Assembly: GCA_900660155.1 (NCBI GenBank)
Contig: CABFPE010000115.1
Location: 1,314,778-1,378,777, forward strand
Reading direction: 5' to 3'
Source: Hofstenia miamia
Lineage: Eukaryota > Xenacoelomorpha > Acoela > Hofsteniidae
DNA length: 64,000 bases
Part shown: piece after piece, positions 45,201 to 55,176 of the stretch
How the letters are laid out: every line of letters begins with the position of its first letter
Position numbering within the stretch: position 1 is the first letter of the stretch
Notes under the pieces: model-generated
The model's input: only the letters and a program-made list of their open reading frames with translations
Database searches by the model: none
What the model was told of the DNA's origin: nothing
Translations under genes and position numbers: made by a program

Positions 45201-47095
45201 CAGCTCCTACAATTCAAAGCTCAAGTGCAACTAATTTGGATTTAGACAGAACTCCTCAACGGAGGCATAATTAGAATTTTAAACAGCATCAAGGATGTGT
45301 TACAGACGTATGAATATGTAGAAAGATTTAGCATTAATTTAATGCATTCGCAATAATAACGAGGGTCAGGATGATTGCAGTCGCTTTTTGAATGTAATGG
45401 ATCCCAATAATACGACTGTGGTCAGGATTGGCAAAAAAGTGTGTTTGTTACAAAAAATCTTTTAAACGTTTAAGACGTATTTTGCTTTTAGCCAAGGTAA
45501 AAAAGTTTTGCTAAAAACACATAGTGGCAAGCATTGAATTATGATAAACGTATCAATATTCATTTTTTGCTTCATACACTTAAGCAAACGCCAGTTTTGC
45601 TATTTTTATTTTCCAAACTTTCCTATATAAATTTGAAACATTTAAAAAAACATTGCAAAAACAGTTGTTTTAAACAGTGTTTAAAACATGTTTTAATGAG
45701 CTCCTGTTTAAAACATTTCAACCCTAGCCGTGATTAATGACGAATCAAGTATTCTAATCATTTGAAGAACATAGGTCGTCGTTTCATTAAGCATAAGATA
45801 AAACTGATGTCCAACAACTCTTCTCTAAATTCCGTGAGTTTCATCATTAATATAACTCTTAATTCATTCCGTTACATTTCAGATCAAAAAATTGTATTTT
45901 GGAATTCATGTTCTTAAAATTTGTTGTAGAATTTTGAAACTAATAACTTTTAGAAAGAAAATGTGAAATTGGATCATCAGTTGCTAAATTATGACGTTTT
46001 ATTATTCGGCCATAATTCTCTCCTCTACTATGGGCACCAGTGTGCTGAATACTTCTGTTTAGTAGTTTTAGGGTCACAGAATCTGCGTTTATAGTCAGAT
46101 TTATAAAAAATTACCCTTGTTGCTTAACAAGACATTTTTGATCGTGTAAGCTCAATTATTTTAACTAATTTTTTGTGGTTGGCTTAAACTGAAATGCTAT
46201 TAATAATAACTTAGCTTAGAAGGTTTTTCCGCATTGCTCTAGGAAGAAATCGTTAAAAGTATTTTTGTCGCACGATGGCGTACAAAACTCGATTTTGAGT
46301 CCTATCTGTGATCCCAATGAAAGTTAAACAGCAGTTTTCAGCACATTGCTGTCTACAGTATGTCAGAAAATTGTTTTTAAATTTCTGGTCCACTGTGTGG
46401 CCGAATTTTTAAACGCTGTAACTTCGCAATTTCAATTTTTTTCAAAATGGTCAGTTTCACAAACATGAATTCCTGAGCAGTATGAAATATAATGGTATGA
46501 CCTACTTGCAAATCCCAGACACATCTGTGTTCTTTAATAAATACCCATAGCACCATTTCGTTAAGCGTTCATAAATGAATGTTACACTCTAGTAACATTT
46601 TCTCTAGTTGACGATTGATATTTTTAAAATTAGGTTTTCACCATTCTTATTAAGAAAAGAAGCTTTCTAGTAAGTATTTGTTGTGTTTTAGCTTTAGTCA
46701 TTGTCAGACTACATTGAGGCCGATATAAACAGGTGCAAACATAGTATCTGGAAAAAATAACACTGCATATGTTTAGCCAGTATAATGCATCAGCCACAGT
46801 ATTTGAATTTGCCCTAAGTAATAATTGTATCAGTATTTTTAGGCAATTCTGTTTTTTCTGTGTTTCGCATTCTGGAAAATTCTATATTTAATACATTTTT
46901 CTTTGGATGACCCTCTGTGAAAATTGAATTGCTATCGTTTTACATTACAGAAATTTACGAGTTTGTTGCAATGCGACAACAAAATATCCCCCCAGCTATC
47001 TTTCTATTCAGCGTACATTTGTGGATTAGCTTTTAAAAATATTTTAATTTATATCTGCTGTTGACAATTGTAAAATTTTTTCAATCAGTTATAAC
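45201..47095. other. No gene recognised
   Basis: AT-rich. A run of TTTAAAACA-type repeats lies at 45640-45715 (palindromic TTTAAACAGTGTTTAAA). No coding block found. Confidence 0.4.
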
Positions 47096-47096
47096 T

Positions 47097-48600
47097 AGGG
47101 CCCTGATAAAATTGCGTTAAAATTAATCAAAATTGCGTTAAAAGTTGCATAAAACTGCGTTAAAATTGACTTCAAATATTTAAGAAAAACACCATTTTCT
47201 CAAGAAAATATCAATTATTGTTGCAATAAACAATCAAATGATAGTTCAAACCCGAAAAAACCCGCTCAACATCGGTGCTGACAATAGGGCAATATCTCAT
47301 AATCAATACATCCTCAGGCATGGAAGCTTGAGTCATAAATGCGTTGCAATTCAGTACTTTCCCATTTTGCAGTAGTACATCGTGGTCAGGGTTTTTCTGT
47401 AAAATTATACGGTTCAACAGTCACTTGTTCCATAGCATTCTGAAGTATCTGAATCGCTTCTTTTAAAGGGAGCCGACCCTGTAACTTCTCAATCGTACTT
47501 GTAAGAAAATCAGAATTTGTGACGGACACAATCTGAGATTTAATTTCTTCAGCGTTTTCATCCAGAAATTTTTTCACCCTGCGAACGGAATCTGATACGT
47601 CGAATTCTAATTCGGAAACGAAATTTTTGACAGCCTCGAAGTGTTTTGAATATTAAATGACAGACGGGAGCCACGATCCCCATCTAGTAATAACAGGCTG
47701 ATTTGGCAGAGCAAGTCCCGTTGTCTCTCTGAAAAGGGACTTGTTTGAGTTTTTTTTCTTAAAATTTTCTTCATCAGAGAAATGAATCTGTCTAATTTTT
47801 CATTTTTTCCTCGTATGAAATTAGCGAGACGGTGAAATGCGTGATCGACACATGTCACGTGCAGCACAATTTCATAAATTTCCTTCAAAAGTCTTCCTGC
47901 TTTGATCATATAAGGAGCCCCATCAGTGATGAAAACCTTGAGAAGAGAGCCGACAGATGCTTCCCACACAATTTGTGGACAATCGAAATCACCATTTTCA
48001 TAATGTTACTGTGATTGATACTGTAAAATTCTATCACATCAAACAAAAATGGTTTATCATTCGTTTCCAGTTCACCAGGAAGTATACACCCAATTTTGCA
48101 GCCACCGGCATCCGTCGCTTCATTCACTATGTAGAATGACTTTCCTTGCAATATTTCAATTGCCTTTTTTCCGTTGTTTTGAACACTTCTTCAATGCGTG
48201 TTTTGCGCAGTGTAGATTCAGACGGGACTGCTTTTCCACTGTATTTTTCAATGAATTCTCGAAAATACTTGTTGTCGATAGAGCCGATAGAGGAATCCCA
48301 GATCGCAGAAGAGAGACTGTCAGAGCCTTCTCAAACTCATTTTTAGGAACAAGAGTCAAGTCTATCAACTGTTGCCGTGTTCGCAAATTGGCTGCTTTCT
48401 GGTGCTTGGGTATAGAAATATGGGTTGTCACACGATACTTGATATTGTCTGCTGAATAGTTGAAATCGCATGAACATGCCTTGCAGAAAACAGAATTTGT
48501 AGAATTGTTGAAGCTCCAGATGTTTGTTCCACCCTCCAAACTAGTGATAAATGCTTGACCACTTGCTTTTTGTTTCGGTATATCATTAACTGACAAAGAG
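47097..48600 (-). mobile_element. hAT transposase pseudogene
   Basis: On the minus strand the blocks run in order. A zinc-finger region with FCKACSCDFNYS .. HISIPKHQKA lies at about 48470-48390. Then come IVNEATDAGGCKIG (first catalytic Asp region) at about 48130, VFITDGAPYMIKAG and HVTCVDHAFHRLANFIRG (about 47930-47810), and finally the dimerisation motif STDVERVFS with HLIVYCN (about 47300-47215). This order and the DGAPYM..A / HVTC.DHAFHR wording identify a hAT subfamily often found as CGG-binding-like transposases. At least three frame changes separate the blocks and part of the C-terminal core is missing, so it is dead. The sequence CTAGGGCCCTGATAAAATTG near 47097 may be one terminus; the other was not found. 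Confidence 0.85.
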
Positions 48601-49419
48601 TTAAATAGGGTTATTCTACAAAAAACAAGAGGTAAATAGGATTATTATACAAAACAAAACAATTGTAAATGTAATTGTAATATCAATAGGCTCAATCCAA
48701 CAAAACTGTGTGTATGTGTAGTGTACTACCCGTGGTGGTGCGTGGCTGTAGTAATTGCATAGGCAAAAATTTGCAAACATTGGGAAGGGAATATGCTAAG
48801 TTAGCGATCATTGATAAAACATCGCATTCTAATTAGATACTTTAATTAAATTGATGCTTCCAATAAATTTTAGTATTGCGATTATTCACAATGTCTCTGC
48901 GTTGCAAAGGCAGAATAATATTTGCCGAAATATAACAGAGTTCTTGAAGCGAAAGGGCGGGAAAAAAAGTCAATAGCAGTTGGAGGTTTGAAAGTCGGAT
49001 GAAATTTGAACATGCCTTCCAGCGTTACGTAATTACTATTTAAGAGACTACCCAGAAGTCATAACAATGCTCTATAGTGTAGATCACATTGCAAGATTTG
49101 TATAGGATGTAGTAAGGGTCTAAATGTTGCAGACACAATATTTTCTCAAAAAGAGCCTTGCAAAATGGGTTCAAAAGTAGTGTTACGTAATTACAGCACA
49201 TATAACACCACTAATACAGACAACAGAATTTATACATTTCCTGTGATTGATATATCATTGTGCAAATTGCCTACTAAACTTTTTGCATTGTAATTGATTT
49301 TAAAAGATGCTCATATCCTAAAGTAATATTAGTAAAAGCATTGCTAGGTAATTACAATACCAAATGACAAAGTTGTATGAATACTTCGCATGATTGTGCC
49401 TTGTCTCGCTGGTGCTTTT
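48601..49419. other. No feature recognised
   Basis: AT-rich sequence between the hAT pseudogene and the palindromic element. No ORF, RNA gene or repeat end recognised. Confidence 0.4.
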
Positions 49420-50439
49420 AAGGTGGTCCTATACTAAAAAATGTCAAAATTTTCAATTTTTTGATTTTGGTTGTTTTACATACTTTCAACTATCTGTTCA
49501 CTGCTGGTATAGCTATTTTTTCATGAAGAATTATATAAATTAGTTTAAAAGTAATTTTAATATGTGACACTTAAAATTTAATTTCACATACTTTGTGTTT
49601 TTTTCTTTTTTTCTTTCTTTACTTTTTTTAATGAATTCATTTCCCTATTTATTAAATCTTTGCTTATTATTTAGGAGATATAATACGAAAGAAAAAAATT
49701 TTTGAGGTTAAATTGATCAAATACCAAAAAAATATTAAATGAAGGGGATTTTTTGCTTAAAACGTAGTTTTCTTAGAATTGCTAATTTTTGAAATGGTGT
49801 GATCAATAACTTTTGAAATAGAAGTCTGATTGACTTGAAATTTTGTATGAGTGTTAAAATTCATAACATCAACTTACTGTACTAAAATCTTTTTGATCTG
49901 ATTATTAAAAATTATTTTATAGGTTGTTTACGTAATAAATGACCTTCAAAAATTTGCGTAATTTCATTACCAGATATTTTTTTTTCATAAAAAAATAAGT
50001 ATACACTCTTCGAGTTTGTTTTTAGTNNNNNNNNNNNNNNNNNNNNNNNNNNNNNNNNNNNNNNNNNNNNNNNNNNNNNNNNNNNNNNNNNNNNNNNNNN
50101 NNNNNNNNNNNNNNNNNNNNNNNNNNNNNNNNNNTTTTTTTTCATAAAAAAATAAGTATACACTCTTTGAGTTTGTTTTTAGTACAGTAAGTGCATATTT
50201 ATAAATGGAATACTTATGTAAATTTTTATTTTAAAACTCTCAGTCAATTTAAAGTTATTGACCGCACCACAATATCCCTAAAATAGACCGGTTTGTTCGT
50301 AAAAGCAGGACCAGACAGTAAATTTTGAAAAATTACATATTTTTTTTAAATTTTCATTCATTTTCAAACAAATAAACAATTAAAACTTAACTTTGAAAAG
50401 AAAACATGGCGTTTCTTTCTTTTAGTATAGGACCACCTT
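49420..50439. mobile_element. Palindromic (foldback) non-autonomous element with an N gap at its centre
   Basis: Left end AAGGTGGTCCTATACTAAAA at 49420 and right end TTTTAGTATAGGACCACCTT at 50420-50439 are perfect inverted copies. Nearer the centre, GGTGTGATCAATAACTTTTG (left, about 49795) faces the complement near 50260, and ACTTACTGTACT faces AGTACAGTAAGT. The arms are therefore imperfectly inverted over much of their length. The left flank reads TTAAGG and the right CCTTCAA, so a TTAA-type site is possible but not proven. No coding capacity. Confidence 0.75.
50027..50134. other. Assembly gap, 108 N, flanked by a 48-bp direct repeat
   Basis: The block TTTTTTTCATAAAAAAATAA and its next 28 bases occur just before the gap (49978-50026) and again just after it (50135-50183), with one difference visible. 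Either a tandem repeat lies in the gap or two overlapping contig ends were not merged. It is the centre of the palindromic element, where read assembly would be hard. Confidence 0.9.
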
Positions 50440-51896
50440 CAATTACCTGCTAAACTTGATGCAGGAAGACTGAAAATATGAATAGTATTAATATAGTTTC
50501 AGTAGTTCAGATAGATCAGAAAAACGTGTTGAGATTTTGAATATAAATTGTAACATGGAATAGCAATAATTAGGCCAAGAGATTTTTTGGAAATTACAAG
50601 GTCAGTTCTATCACTTAAGTGCCTAGGTTTGCCAATATTTCAACTTTGTAATTTCAGCTTCAGGGGTACTTTCACATGGAATTCATGAGAAGCACACGCA
50701 TTATTAAATAACAAGTGCCGGCTGTAAGAAATTCTTGGGAAAGTGATATTTTTGTCTTTGAAGACTTTGGAAAACATTCTTTTAAACCAATAAAATACAA
50801 TTTATTTATCAGAGACAATTTTGTAAAATGTAGCCGAATATTCAAATATTTTTACTGCCTTTGAATTTTATATAGGATATTTTATGAGTCATTATTTTAT
50901 TTTACCAAAACATTTTGGTAGTGTCTTTCATCTTTAAACACATTCCGCTCCAATCGCATACGTAATTTTATAGCTTTAGTTACATATTTTGTTCAAAACT
51001 TCATATTGTCTATGTCAAGTACAAATCGTTAATTTCATATTTTCAAATGATTTTCTCTGGGCGTATAAAGACATTTGGCAGTTGCGGTATATTAATACAT
51101 CAATTTGCAAACTTGCTGCAATGTAATATTGACGCTTTGTACTGAAGTGAATTTTGCTGTACATCAAGCAATTGTAAAATTCCTGTTTCTAAAGAAGTTT
51201 CAAATTCTCTCTCTATATAGTGTTCATATAATCTGGATGTCTAAAGTCAAAAGAAATAAAAATTTTCCTCAATTATGCCATGCTCAAAGTAGTGTTACCA
51301 ATTTTATTCGAAATTTAACTGAATCAATACTAACTGATTTTAACAAAAAATTTTAAACTGAAGCTAAAACTGAAATTGAAAATTTTTCTTAACTGAAACC
51401 AACAAAACTGAAAGGCACTGCAAAATGAAACATTGTATGTAATATCGAATCAATTGTATTTTATTTGTAAATGAGTACTGTGTGAATGTTGCTGAGGGTA
51501 TATGTTTAACAGAATTATTTGAAATTTGTTTAGACTACTGCTGTTACATGCTCGTGTAAACAATTTTCGTTTATGCACCAACTGCTAAAACTGAAAAAAA
51601 TTTGATTTGTCACCTATAAATTTAACGGAAATGAAATTTAATAGTTAATTCAACTGTAACTGAAATTCATAAATTAATTAATGCCAAACTTCGCTCCGCG
51701 GCAAACATGTTCCACAATATATTCGAAAGCGGACTCGGTTTTTAGAGCGTAAATGAAAGAAGATTAACTCAAAGATTTATAATAAATTAATGGACATTTA
51801 TAATTAAATATATGTATCATTGTCTAATTTCAATAACTAACATTTCTCAATTTATATTAGGTATTTTGAATTGTGAGTAGTTATTATTTACTTTTT
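50440..51896. other. No gene recognised; upstream region of IGHMBP2
   Basis: AT-rich. Short repeated motifs (AACTGAAACTGAAATTG) lie near 51350-51420 and again near 51590-51670. No promoter element is convincing. Confidence 0.4.
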
Positions 51897-51937
51897 AGAT
51901 TCACGGTTTAATATTAGCATGTGAAATAGTTTATCAC
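51897..51937 (+). promoter_or_regulatory. 3' splice-site-like sequence before the IGHMBP2 start
   Basis: TTATTTACTTTTTAG at 51884-51898 has the shape of a 3' splice site and lies 39 nt before the ATG at 51938. No matching 5' exon or donor was identified upstream. It could end a 5'-UTR intron or be a spliced-leader acceptor. In DNA this AT-rich such motifs also occur by chance. Confidence 0.35.
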
Positions 51938-54658
51938 ATGGAGGACTTCATTGCACTAAATTTAAAACTACTAGAACTTGAGCGAAGTGCTGAACATGAA
52001 CAAATGAAAGTAGAACTAACTGGATCAAACATAAAATATTTAGAACAACGTGGAGTTGCTATTAATAAGCTTTATCTTGAAGAAGATTTAAAAACTGGCT
52101 ATTATGGAAGTACTTTGATGAAGCTACAATATTACAATTCCACTTCTTTTAAAAGTCATTCTCTGACGAATGGAGATTTGGTTGGAGTTAGCAAAACGTC
52201 ATCCTTCAATTCACAAGATTTTATATGTACTGGAGTTATTGATAAAATAACCTATAATTCCCTACGTATAGCACTTGATAAGAATTTTGAAGACTTTAAC
52301 AATGTTTTAGCGATTAAAAACACATCTTTAGTTGTTGTTAAAATGGTTAATGAAGTAACATATAAAAGATTAAAAAGAATTCTTTCTTTTCTCTCAAAGA
52401 CTGATTGCAGACTTATATCACTTTTCACCAACTCATTTACTAACAATTCCACTTTTAATCACCAGCTCCAGTTTTTCAACCAATCATTAAATGATGAACA
52501 AATGGAGGCTGTGCATTTTTGTCTTTCTCGAAGTACTTGCGCCATAATACACGGGCCGCCAGGAACAGGGAAAACTACTACTGTTGTTGAGGTGATACTT
52601 CAAGAAGTGTTACTCGGAAACAAAGTATTAGCGTGTGCTCCATCCAATGTTGCAGTTGATAATTTATTGGAAGGTCTTCTAAAATTCAAAAAGAAGTTGA
52701 ATGTTGTGAGACTTGGTCATACTAGTCGAGTTTCTGAGAATTTAAAGAAATTTTCACTGAATTATCGTATAAAACATTGTGATGCCAATGAAATTTTACT
52801 ATCCGTCAAAAAAGAAATAGAGAAATGCATACAAAGTAGATCCTACTATAAGAAATATGGCAGTATAACTGATCTTAAAAAAGAGTTGCGCATGCGTGAA
52901 AAGAAAGTAGTGTGTGATATTTTACTCAATGCAGATGTTATTCTATCCACTAATACATCTGCCGTACATGACTCTTACCCACTGAGTTACTTACCGAAGG
53001 ATTTTTTTCAAGTTGCGATTATTGATGAATGTGCTCAGGCACTAGAAGTATCCTGTTGGATACCATTGGTTCAAGCAAAAAAATGTATTCTTGCAGGTGA
53101 TCATGAACAACTTCCTCCAACAATTTATTCCAACTTTGCTGCCGGTGAGGGATTGAGTGTGTCTCTAATGGAACGTTTGATTCAAATGCACGGTTCATCC
53201 ATTGTAAAAATGCTGAAGATTCAATATCGCATGAATTCGAATATTATGTCATGGTCATCTAAATGTTTTTATTCTAGTCAATTGACTGCTAATGTTTCAG
53301 TCGCAGGACACTTGCTTTGTGATCTTAAAAATGTTGAATCTAATGAATTGACTGAGAGTTCATTATGGTTCATTGATACTGCAGGTTGTGATTTAGAGGA
53401 AAGCGATTTAAGTGCTAGTTCCAGTAAGTGCAACGATGGAGAAGCAGATATTGCTGCTTATCATGTTAACCAACTGTTATTGGCTCAAGTTAGCGCATGT
53501 GACATTGGCATTATTACTCCTTATAATCTTCAAATTGAAGTAATTCGAGATCGCTTAGTTGGCCATTCTCAAATTGAAATTAAGAGTGTTGACGGTTTTC
53601 AAGGTCGCGAAAAAGAAGCTATTGTTATCTCACTTGTGCGCTCAAACAAATTAAAAGAATTGGGATTTCTGAAAGAATCCCGACGCTTGAATGTTGCAAT
53701 TACTCGAGCTCGAAGACATTTGTGCATAATTTCTGATTCTTCCACAATTTCCCATGACCAAAGTTTATCAGATTTGGTGAAACACTTATACGATAATGCA
53801 ACTGTCAAATCAGCTTTTGAGTATATTAACAATCCTAATATAACTTTTAGAAAATCCATTCATTCTTTATCGAATATTATGCCCGTCAGCACTAAAAAGA
53901 TTAAAAAACCTAATATTGAAAGTTCACAAACAAAGAGTGTTAGTGATGAATCGATTCGAAAACAATTTTTCAGTTTTTTAAATAGTATTGAAAAAAATGT
54001 ATTATTTTCCACAGCACTCACTGGTGCACAACGTGCCCTAGTTCATGAACTGAGTGAAAAACATAACCTTAGTCATATTTCCGAAGGCAAGGGTTCCAAG
54101 CGATTTGTTAAAATTTTTAGAGTTAATTCATCAGAAAAACTAACTAACGATTTGGACAAAAATGAATTTTCAGAAGATTCGACAAACTCAGAATCTGGTG
54201 TTATTTCACGTGAAACAGACGATTGTCAAGAGTCATTCCTAAGTACTAAAGATTCTACATCTTTTCAAAAGCCAGATCTTTTAAAGCAGAAGCCTACAAT
54301 GATAAAAAAACGTAATAATAAAAAGGTTAAAAAGCCAACTCATTGTAAAACGGTTAAGTGCCCTGATAGTGTTGAGGATGAAGATGTAATTGCTCAATTT
54401 GCAAAATTAAATTCTTTGTGTAATTACCACAAATGTAGCAAAAGTGTGACTTTGATTTTTGAAATTTGTAAGTACTGTAAAATGGCATTCTGTATTGCCC
54501 ATTGTTCTCCTGAAATCCATGGCTGCAAAGTTGACCCTGGTTTATTAAGAGGTCTTTCTCATCCATCTATTTCGTCTTCTAAAAAAGTTGATTTAAAGAA
54601 TTCTTTACACAAAGCCATTAGAGACAAGCAACATTCTAGATCATGTAAATCTAAATAA
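51938..54658 (+). CDS. IGHMBP2: IGHMBP2/SMUBP-2 superfamily-1 RNA/DNA helicase, single exon, full length
   Basis: A 906-residue ATP-dependent 5'-3' helicase linked in animals to ribosomes and tRNA. Human IGHMBP2 is 993 residues. The start matches the family N-terminus (LLELERSAEHEQ). Helicase motifs run in order: Walker A GPPGTGKT (206-213), SNVAVDNL, DE of IDECAQALE (363-364), AGDHEQLPPT (about 387-396), QYRM (about 429), VDGFQGREKEAIV (about 550) and NVAITRARRHL (about 584). An R3H domain follows (about 683-745; RALVHELSEKHNLSH, GKGSKRFVKI) and then an AN1-type zinc finger (about 827-865; CNYHKC .. CKYC .. FCIAHC .. HGC). All key residues seen are present, and no stop or frameshift interrupts 2.7 kb. 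Unlike most animal IGHMBP2 genes it has no intron, which suggests intron loss or an old retrocopy. No poly(A) tract follows. The stop codon lies inside an AATAAA. Confidence 0.97.
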   Translation: MEDFIALNLKLLELERSAEHEQMKVELTGSNIKYLEQRGVAINKLYLEEDLKTGYYGSTLMKLQYYNSTSFKSHSLTNGDLVGVSKTSSFNSQDFICTGVIDKITYNSLRIALDKNFEDFNNVLAIKNTSLVVVKMVNEVTYKRLKRILSFLSKTDCRLISLFTNSFTNNSTFNHQLQFFNQSLNDEQMEAVHFCLSRSTCAIIHGPPGTGKTTTVVEVILQEVLLGNKVLACAPSNVAVDNLLEGLLKFKKKLNVVRLGHTSRVSENLKKFSLNYRIKHCDANEILLSVKKEIEKCIQSRSYYKKYGSITDLKKELRMREKKVVCDILLNADVILSTNTSAVHDSYPLSYLPKDFFQVAIIDECAQALEVSCWIPLVQAKKCILAGDHEQLPPTIYSNFAAGEGLSVSLMERLIQMHGSSIVKMLKIQYRMNSNIMSWSSKCFYSSQLTANVSVAGHLLCDLKNVESNELTESSLWFIDTAGCDLEESDLSASSSKCNDGEADIAAYHVNQLLLAQVSACDIGIITPYNLQIEVIRDRLVGHSQIEIKSVDGFQGREKEAIVISLVRSNKLKELGFLKESRRLNVAITRARRHLCIISDSSTISHDQSLSDLVKHLYDNATVKSAFEYINNPNITFRKSIHSLSNIMPVSTKKIKKPNIESSQTKSVSDESIRKQFFSFLNSIEKNVLFSTALTGAQRALVHELSEKHNLSHISEGKGSKRFVKIFRVNSSEKLTNDLDKNEFSEDSTNSESGVISRETDDCQESFLSTKDSTSFQKPDLLKQKPTMIKKRNNKKVKKPTHCKTVKCPDSVEDEDVIAQFAKLNSLCNYHKCSKSVTLIFEICKYCKMAFCIAHCSPEIHGCKVDPGLLRGLSHPSISSSKKVDLKNSLHKAIRDKQHSRSCKSK

Positions 54659-54659
54659 A
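54654..54659 (+). terminator. AATAAA polyadenylation signal overlapping the IGHMBP2 stop codon
   Basis: The TAA stop at 54656-54658 is inside AATAAA (54654-54659). If used, the 3' UTR would be only about 10-30 nt long. Compact 3' ends like this fit the close downstream gene. I saw no other AATAAA before the syntaxin start. Confidence 0.55.
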
Positions 54660-54944
54660 GTAATATATTGCAATTCTTTGAAATTATGCTTAAATTTGCT
54701 TTATTATGATGATGTATTTAATGAATGCATACTCATTTTATTTCTGGCACGTTCTCTAGAATTAATGCTTAGGTTATTTATACTTGGTTTCTGGTACTGT
54801 ATATTTTCGATTTTAAATATTTTACTCTTTTTGCTTGTTTACAGACTGCATTGCTTGATATCCAACATACCTACATATTGTGATTATCCAGTATGCCTTT
54901 TTGTTATTTCGCTTCTTCAATTAATCTATAAAATATTTTACACA

Positions 54945-54964
54945 ATACTGCAGTTTTAGATAAA
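54945..54964 (+). promoter_or_regulatory. 3' splice-site-like sequence 5 nt before the syntaxin start
   Basis: ATACTGCAGTTTTAG ends at 54959, and the ATG follows at 54965. Either a 5'-UTR intron ends here or it is a spliced-leader trans-splice acceptor. The preceding 300 bp are T-rich, like an outron or intron. No donor-bearing upstream exon was identified in the 306-bp gap. Confidence 0.5.
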
Positions 54965-55176
54965 ATGTCTAGCTATGCGTTGTTTGACTCCATCGCAACA
55001 TCTAACCAAAAATTAGCTGTAATTCTTGGTCAGCTACAAAGAAAAGCGATTGTTCAACAAATCCCATTGTCTCAATTATCAGATTTACAGAATGAAATGA
55101 GCTATCTCACTCAACGGATAAAATCCGATCTCGATCACCTCAATGATTACCCAGAAACAAGTATTGGAGATTTGAA
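54965..55176 (+). CDS. Syntaxin gene, exon 1 (Habc helices)
   Basis: Residues 1-70 and two bases of codon 71. The donor is GAA|GTAAGT, a strong match, phase 2. Encodes MSSYALFDSIATSNQKL, then LQNEMSYLTQRIKSDLDHL, with amphipathic helix spacing. Confidence 0.9.

Noticed and set aside
47832-48459. Several + strand ORFs of 60-136 codons over the hAT pseudogene
   Set aside because: They are antisense shadows of the minus-strand transposase blocks.
54678-54959. 93-codon hydrophobic ORF between IGHMBP2 and the syntaxin gene
   Set aside because: It is T-rich sequence ending at the acceptor-like TTTTAG. Its hydrophobic translation is what a pyrimidine-rich outron or intron would give, and no family resemblance is seen.
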